Below are positions 14,718 to 19,236 of a DNA stretch of 19,236 nt, in pieces. Both the position numbers and the translations under genes were made by a program. How positions within the stretch are numbered: the stretch's first letter is position 1; each line of letters starts with the position of its first letter. Source of the stretch: an uncultured Clostridia bacterium (lineage in GTDB: Bacteria; Bacillota; Clostridia; Oscillospirales; Oscillospiraceae); NCBI GenBank assembly GCA_938023775.1, contig CALJDB010000020.1:1-19236 (forward strand), read 5' to 3'. Under the pieces are notes generated by a model that was not told the DNA's origin, ran no database searches, and worked only from the letters and a program-made list of their open reading frames with translations.

Positions 14718-17700
14718 ATTTACCCCCGACCAGCGCGCCGCGATCGAAAACCGCGGCGGCAGCCTGCTCGTGTCCGCCGCCGCCGGCAGCGGCAAGACCC
14801 GTGTGCTCACGGAGCGGCTCGTCCGCTATGTGACGGATCCCGCGGACCCTGTTGACATTGACCGCTTCCTCGTCATCACCTATACGCGCGCGGCGGCGGC
14901 GGAGCTGCGCGGGCGCATTATGGAGGCGCTCGCCCGCGCCGCGGCGGAGCGCCCGGACGATCTGCGCCTGCGGCGGCAGCAGACGCTCTGTCTCAGTGCC
15001 CATATCGGCACGATCCACGCCTTCTGCGCGGACGTGCTGCGCGAAAACTGCCACCATTTAGGGCTCTCCCCGGCGTTTACGGTGCTGGAGGAGGACCGCG
15101 CGGAGACCATCCGCCGCGGCGTGCTCGCCCGCGTGCTCGACCGGCGTTATGCGAGGATCGAGAGCGACGACGGCTTCCGCCTTCTGGCGGACACGGTCGG
15201 CGCGGGGCGGGACGATAAGCGCCTTGAGAGCGCGGTGCTGGAGCTTTATGACAAGCTCCGCAGCCACCCGGACCCGGAAAAGTGGGCGGCGGACCAGCGC
15301 GCCGCGCTGCATCTCGAAGGCGTCGGGGACGCGGGCGAGAGCGTCTGGGGGCGCGAGCTGCTCCGCGCGGCGGAGGCGGAGGTCGGCTTTTGGTGCGAAA
15401 GCTTTGAAGCCGCTCTCGCGGAGATCGAGGCGGATGAGAAGCTGAAAAAGGCTTACGGTCCCGCCTTCGCCGAGGACGCGGAGGCGCTGCGCGAGCTGCG
15501 CCGCGCGCTCTCGCTCGGCTGGGACAGGGCGCGCTGCGCGCTCGCGGCGCTGCCGTTTCCGCGCCTCGGCGCGCTCCGCGCTTATCCGGAGCCGGATCGT
15601 CCCGCGCGGCTGAAGGCGCTGCGCGACCGCTGCAAAAAAGCGATGGCGTCGCTCGCCGACCGCCTCGGCGCGCCCTCCGCCGCGCTGCTGCGCGACCAGC
15701 GCGCCGCAGCCCCGGCGATGGAGGCGCTGCTGGACCTGACGCTGGAATTTGACCGCGCGTTCTCGGCGGAAAAGCGCCGCCGCAGCGCGGTGGATTTCTC
15801 CGATCTGGAGCATTATGCCGCCCGGTTGCTGACCGACCGGGAGACCGGCGCACCGACATGGATCGCGGCGGAGCTCGCCGGGCGCTTCACGGAGATCATG
15901 GTGGACGAATATCAGGACGTGAACGCCGTGCAGGAGCGCATTTTCCGCGCCGTTTCGCGGCAGGAGCGGAACCTGTTTTTAGTCGGCGACGTGAAGCAGT
16001 CCATTTACCGCTTCCGCCTCGCGGACCCGACGCTGTTTCTGGAAAAATATCAGACCTTCGTCCCCTTTGACCGCGCCGCGGAGGGCGAGGGGCGCAAAAT
16101 CCTGCTGCGGGAAAACTTCCGCTCGCGCCGCTGCGTCCTCGACGCGGCGAACCGCGTGTTCTCCGTGCTCATGTCGCGCGAGATCGGCGAGCTCGACTAT
16201 GACGACGACGCCTCTCTCCGCTTCGGCGCGCTCGACTATCTGGAGGGCACGGACAGCCCCGTGGAATTTGACATTCTGGACGCCGGAGAGGGCGGGGAGG
16301 ACGCACCGGACAAGGCTGAGCGCGAGGCGAAGCACGTCGCCGCGCGCATCGCGGCGATGCTGCGCGAGGGGACCCCGGTCTATTCCGGCGGCGCCGCCCG
16401 CCCCTGCGACCCCGGCGATTTCGTAATATTGATGCGCGCGCCGGGCGGCAAGGGCGCGGCGTTCCACCGCGCGCTCGCGGAGGCGGGCATCCCCGTCCAG
16501 AGCCGGCAGGGGAGCGGCTTTTTCAAAAGTCTGGAGGTCTCCGTTGCGGTCGATCTGCTCGCGCTCGCCGATAACCCCCACGCGGACGTGCCGCTCATCT
16601 CCGCGCTGCGCTCGCCGGTTTTCGGCTTCGACCCGGACGCGCTCAGCGCCATTCGCGCCGCGAAGCGCGACGGCAATTTTTACGGCGCGCTCCGCGCCGC
16701 GGCGGAGGATGGGGACGAAAAATGCACCGCCTTCCTCGCGCTGCTGGACCGCTGGCGCGCGCTCGCGCCCGATTTGACGCCCGGCGCGCTGCTCTGGACG
16801 ATCTATTCGGACACCGCGCTCCCCGCCGTCTGCTCCGCGATGCGCGACGGCGAGACGCGCCGCGCAAACCTCATGCTGCTGCTCGAATACGCCGAGCGCT
16901 TTTCCGAGGGCGGCGGGGGCAGCCTCTTCCGCTTCGTGACTTACCTGCGCCGCCTCGCCGAGCAAAACCGCGAGCCGGAGCGCGCGCCCGCGGGACGCGC
17001 CGTGCAGATCATGAGCATCCACAAGAGCAAGGGGCTGGAGTTCCCCTTCGTCTTTCTCTGCGACCTCGCCCACCGCTTCAACCGCTCGGACCTGCAATCG
17101 CCGGTCCTGATGCACAGCGACCTCGGCGTCGGACCCAAGCTCTGCGACCGGGAGCGGGGCATCGAATACCCCACGCTCGCGCGCCGCGCCATCGCGGAGC
17201 GGCTCACGACCGAGATGCTGAGCGAGGAGCTGCGCGTGCTCTATGTCGCGATGACCCGCGCGCGGGAGAGGCTCATCATGACCTGCGTCTGGAAAAATCC
17301 GGACAAGGAGCTCGCCAAGCTCGGCGTCGGGCTGACGAACCCCGCGCCCCCGGCGCTGCTGCGCGCGGCGCAGAGCCCGTCCCAGTGGCTCGCCATGGCG
17401 TCGCTCATCGACGGGGGAGAGACGATCGCAATGCAGGTGGTCTCCGCAGACGCGGAGCCGGAGACGCCGGAAGCGCCCGACATGCCCGCGGAGACTCCGG
17501 CGGCGGACGGCGCGGCGGCGCGCATCGCCGAAAAGCTCGCCTTCCGCTATCCTTACGCCGCCTCCGCCGATCTGCCGAGCAAGCTGACGGCGACGGAGCT
17601 GAAGGGGGCGGACGCCCCGGACGCCGAGGGCGCGCCGCTCCTCGCGCCGGACGCGGACTACGAATTCCGCCTCCCGACGCCCGGCGAGCCGGCGAAGCTC

Positions 17701-18225
17701 ACGCCTGCCGAGCGCGGCACGGCGACGCATGCGTTCTTGCAGCACCTGCGCTTTTCCGAGACGGGCAGCATCGCACAGCTGGACACCGAAAAGCGGCGCA
17801 TCGCCGCGGCGGGGCTGCTGACGGCGGAGGAGGCAGCGGCGGTGGACCTGTCCTCCGTCCTGCGGCTTTTCGGCTCCCCGCTGGGGCGGCGGCTCGCTGC
17901 GGCGGCGGACGTGCGGCGGGAGTTCCGCTTCACGCTCCTGGAGCCCGCGGCGGACTATTTCCCCGGCGCGGCGGCGGACGACCGTCTGCTGCTTCAGGGC
18001 GTCGTGGACTGCTTTTTCGTCGAAGACGGCGGCGTGACCGTGCTGGACTACAAAACCGACCGCGTCACGGCGGCGGAGGCGCCGCAGCGCGCCGAGCGCT
18101 ATCGGGGTCAGCTGCGCGCTTACGCCCGCGCGCTCGAGCGCATTCTCGGTCTCCCCGTCCGCCGCTGTGCGCTTTGGTTTCTGCGCCCCGGCGTCGAGAT
18201 CGACGTCGAGCCGGAAAAAACCTGA
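14707..18225 (+). CDS. addA: ATP-dependent helicase/nuclease subunit A
   Basis: AddA is the UvrD-like 3'-5' helicase plus RecB-type nuclease of the AddAB complex. In the 1172 residues the helicase motifs are in order: Walker A AAAGSGKT (24-31), VDEYQD (399-404), VGDVKQSIYRFR (from 426), LRENFRS, IHKSKGLEFP (from 771) and LYVAMTRARERL (from 845). The nuclease domain has RGTATHAFLQHL, GVVDCFF and VLDYKTDR (Asp1114, Lys1116). AAGGAGG (14691-14697) lies 9 nt before the ATG, inside the end of addB, so the two are translationally coupled. Length and motif set are complete, so both subunits should be active. Confidence 0.97.
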   Translation: MAFEFTPDQRAAIENRGGSLLVSAAAGSGKTRVLTERLVRYVTDPADPVDIDRFLVITYTRAAAAELRGRIMEALARAAAERPDDLRLRRQQTLCLSAHIGTIHAFCADVLRENCHHLGLSPAFTVLEEDRAETIRRGVLARVLDRRYARIESDDGFRLLADTVGAGRDDKRLESAVLELYDKLRSHPDPEKWAADQRAALHLEGVGDAGESVWGRELLRAAEAEVGFWCESFEAALAEIEADEKLKKAYGPAFAEDAEALRELRRALSLGWDRARCALAALPFPRLGALRAYPEPDRPARLKALRDRCKKAMASLADRLGAPSAALLRDQRAAAPAMEALLDLTLEFDRAFSAEKRRRSAVDFSDLEHYAARLLTDRETGAPTWIAAELAGRFTEIMVDEYQDVNAVQERIFRAVSRQERNLFLVGDVKQSIYRFRLADPTLFLEKYQTFVPFDRAAEGEGRKILLRENFRSRRCVLDAANRVFSVLMSREIGELDYDDDASLRFGALDYLEGTDSPVEFDILDAGEGGEDAPDKAEREAKHVAARIAAMLREGTPVYSGGAARPCDPGDFVILMRAPGGKGAAFHRALAEAGIPVQSRQGSGFFKSLEVSVAVDLLALADNPHADVPLISALRSPVFGFDPDALSAIRAAKRDGNFYGALRAAAEDGDEKCTAFLALLDRWRALAPDLTPGALLWTIYSDTALPAVCSAMRDGETRRANLMLLLEYAERFSEGGGGSLFRFVTYLRRLAEQNREPERAPAGRAVQIMSIHKSKGLEFPFVFLCDLAHRFNRSDLQSPVLMHSDLGVGPKLCDRERGIEYPTLARRAIAERLTTEMLSEELRVLYVAMTRARERLIMTCVWKNPDKELAKLGVGLTNPAPPALLRAAQSPSQWLAMASLIDGGETIAMQVVSADAEPETPEAPDMPAETPAADGAAARIAEKLAFRYPYAASADLPSKLTATELKGADAPDAEGAPLLAPDADYEFRLPTPGEPAKLTPAERGTATHAFLQHLRFSETGSIAQLDTEKRRIAAAGLLTAEEAAAVDLSSVLRLFGSPLGRRLAAAADVRREFRFTLLEPAADYFPGAAADDRLLLQGVVDCFFVEDGGVTVLDYKTDRVTAAEAPQRAERYRGQLRAYARALERILGLPVRRCALWFLRPGVEIDVEPEKT

Positions 18226-18244
18226 ATTTTCCCGCGAAAAGCCC

Positions 18245-18273
18245 TTGCATTTCCGGAAACGGTCTGTTATAAT
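18245..18273 (+). promoter_or_regulatory. Promoter of rpmE
   Basis: TTGCAT (18245-18250) and TATAAT (18268-18273) are exactly 17 bp apart, and TGT before the -10 adds an extended element. It begins 20 bp after the addA stop, so rpmE has its own strong promoter, as expected for a ribosomal protein. Confidence 0.8.
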
Positions 18274-18293
18274 CTCTCTTGCGTCTTGTAACC

Positions 18294-18346
18294 ACACCGC
18301 GAAACCGGCGGTGTACTCAAGGCAGCTTAATGTGAACAGGAGTTGC
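18294..18346 (+). promoter_or_regulatory. Structured rpmE leader, candidate L31 autoregulatory element
   Basis: ACACCGC (18294-18300) pairs perfectly with GCGGTGT (18308-18314) around a 7-nt loop. Further down, GCAGCT (18322-18327) can pair with AGTTGC (18341-18346, one G-T pair), which includes the last bases of the AGGAG ribosome-binding site (18338-18342). This fits a ribosomal-protein leader in which L31 binds its own mRNA; such leaders upstream of rpmE are known in Firmicutes. I have not matched it to a covariance model. Confidence 0.5.
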
Positions 18347-18353
18347 GTCAAAC

Positions 18354-18554
18354 ATGAAAGAAGGCATCCATCCCGATTATAAGCCGACGACCATCCGCTG
18401 CGCCTGCGGCGCCGTGATCGAAACCGGCAGCACCAAGCAGAACATCACCGTTGAAATCTGCTCCAAGTGCCACCCCTTCTACACCGGCAAGCAGAAGCTG
18501 GTCGACACCAGCGGCCGCGTGGACAAGTTCAACAAGAAGTACGGCCTGCAATAA
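18354..18554 (+). CDS. rpmE: 50S ribosomal protein L31, zinc-binding form
   Basis: This 66-residue protein of the large ribosomal subunit lies at the inter-subunit bridge. The zinc ligands Cys16, Cys18, Cys36 and Cys39 (RCACG and [11 protein letters not shown]) mark it as the C+ (zinc-containing) paralogue, which is normally replaced by a cysteine-free form when zinc is scarce. The start has AGGAG at 18338-18342, 11 nt upstream. Monocistronic: own promoter, leader and terminator. Confidence 0.98.
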   Translation: MKEGIHPDYKPTTIRCACGAVIETGSTKQNITVEICSKCHPFYTGKQKLVDTSGRVDKFNKKYGLQ

Positions 18555-18559
18555 TAACG

Positions 18560-18602
18560 CAACCGGGACCCGCTTACGCCGGGCTCCCGGTTGAATTTTT
18601 TT
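18560..18602 (+). terminator. Intrinsic terminator of rpmE
   Basis: CAACCGGGA (18560-18568) pairs with TCCCGGTTG (18585-18593), with an inner CCCG/CGGG stem, and is followed by seven T (18596-18602). It starts six bases after the rpmE stop. Confidence 0.9.
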
Positions 18603-18606
18603 GTTC

Positions 18607-18635
18607 TTTACAATTAAAATATTTCGCGCTATAAT
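18607..18635 (+). promoter_or_regulatory. Promoter of the nitroreductase gene
   Basis: TTTACA (18607-18612) and TATAAT (18630-18635) are exactly 17 bp apart, directly after the rpmE terminator. The downstream GGAAAGGA (18653-18660) is the likely ribosome-binding site. Confidence 0.8.
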
Positions 18636-18673
18636 CGAATTATCATCAACAAGGAAAGGACCGGCGAAACGGT

Positions 18674-19236
18674 ATGGAGACCCTGAAGGCGATCTTTACG
18701 CGCCGCAGCGTGCGGCGGTTTTCGGAAAAGCGGGTGGAGGACGAAACGCTGCACACGATCCTGCGCGCCGGGATGAGCGGTCCCAGCGCGGTCAACGCGC
18801 GCCCGTGGCAGTTTATCGTCGTGCGCGACAAGGCGATGCTCGATGCTATGGCGGACGCGGGCGGCGGCGGACCGATGGAGCCGCTGCGCGGCGCGGACTT
18901 TGCCGTGCTCGTCTGCGGCGATCTGCACCGCGCGTTTTCCAAAGCGCCGGATTTCTGGATCGTGGACGGCTCGATCGCGGCGCAGAACCTCATTTTAGCG
19001 GCGCACGACCTCGGCGTCGGCAGCGTCTGGCTCGGCACATGGCCCGTCGAAGAGCGCGTGAAGGCGCAGCAGGAGCTCTTCGGACTCCCGGAGCACATCG
19101 TGCCCCACTCCATCGTCGCCTTCGGCTACCCCGCCAAGCCCGACGACAGCGAGCGCGACCTCTACGACGAAACGCTCGTGCATTTCTCGTACCGCAGATA
19201 CCTCGAAAACAGTCTTCGCAAAGCGTTTGATTTCTC
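18674..19236 (+). CDS. Nitroreductase-family FMN oxidoreductase, 3' end cut by the window
   Basis: The 187 visible codons read as an FMN-dependent NAD(P)H oxidoreductase of the nitroreductase superfamily. The N-terminal FTRRSVRRFSEKRV (8-21) supplies the FMN-phosphate-binding arginines. The family core continues with SGPSAVNARPWQFIVVRD, DGSIAAQNLILAAHDLGVGS with a downstream W-L-G, and VAFGYPAKP near the end. At about 190 residues it is nearly complete at the window edge. There are no Fe-S cysteine motifs, so it is not the ferredoxin-fused form. ATG 18674 is used; the ribosome-binding site is 13 nt away, a little far. Natural substrates of these enzymes are rarely known, and none is suggested by the neighbours. 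Confidence 0.92.
   Translation, partial: METLKAIFTRRSVRRFSEKRVEDETLHTILRAGMSGPSAVNARPWQFIVVRDKAMLDAMADAGGGGPMEPLRGADFAVLVCGDLHRAFSKAPDFWIVDGSIAAQNLILAAHDLGVGSVWLGTWPVEERVKAQQELFGLPEHIVPHSIVAFGYPAKPDDSERDLYDETLVHFSYRRYLENSLRKAFDF

Noticed and set aside
15979..18351. A 790-codon open frame on the minus strand opposite addA
   Set aside because: Same artefact: low-complexity Arg/Ala-rich translation, no domain, no ribosome-binding site, and it lies opposite the helicase and nuclease motifs of addA.

Overview
The window is high-G+C DNA (roughly two thirds G+C by eye) from an anaerobic member of the Bacillota, most likely an uncultured clostridial (Oscillospirales-like) gut bacterium. The evidence is a clostridial-type rnfCDGEAB operon with NusG_II and Gx-transporter partner genes, AddAB rather than RecBCD, strong Shine-Dalgarno sites, and clean sigma-A type promoters (TTGACA/TATAAT with 17-bp spacers) despite the high G+C. 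I see no tRNA, rRNA, CRISPR array, insertion sequence or phage gene. The genus is an inference.

Region 1 (1-4094) is a divergent redox module. A UbiD-family prenyl-FMN decarboxylase (minus strand, 3' end outside the window) faces a two-gene operon: a cytoplasmic molybdopterin (DMSO-reductase superfamily) catalytic subunit and a 16-cysteine, four-cluster ferredoxin subunit. There is no Tat signal and no membrane anchor. The pairing suggests soluble anaerobic transformation of a (hydroxy)aromatic or similar acid; the substrate cannot be read from the sequence.

Region 2 (4095-4412) is the only gene-free gap over 300 bp. It lies between convergent operons and is rich in structure. A minus-strand terminator (4182-4220) and a plus-strand terminator (4384-4412) sit at opposite far ends, so the two transcripts should overlap over about 230 nt. 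Two further inverted repeats and a possible minus-strand promoter lie between them, which leaves room for a small RNA.

Region 3 (4413-11284) is the Rnf system. On the minus strand, rnfC-D-G-E-A-B is followed by a NusG domain II protein and a Gx-transporter (Hpre_diP_synt_I) membrane protein, in tightly coupled reading frames. Divergently on the plus strand lies an apbE lipoprotein gene, whose product would attach FMN covalently to RnfG and RnfD. Rnf couples ferredoxin:NAD+ electron transfer to Na+ or H+ translocation.

Region 4 (11301-18225) is addB-addA, the helicase-nuclease pair for double-strand-break repair, with an extended -10 promoter and an 11-nt gene overlap. Region 5 (18245-18602) is rpmE (zinc-type ribosomal protein L31) with its own promoter, a structured leader and a strong terminator. 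Region 6 (18607-19236) is a nitroreductase-family gene with its own promoter, cut by the window end.

Most of the window is ordinary core metabolism. The parts most worth a second look are the UbiD/molybdoenzyme module, whose UbiD active-site loop looks non-canonical, the structured convergent intergenic region, and the cysteine-rich tail of RnfE.
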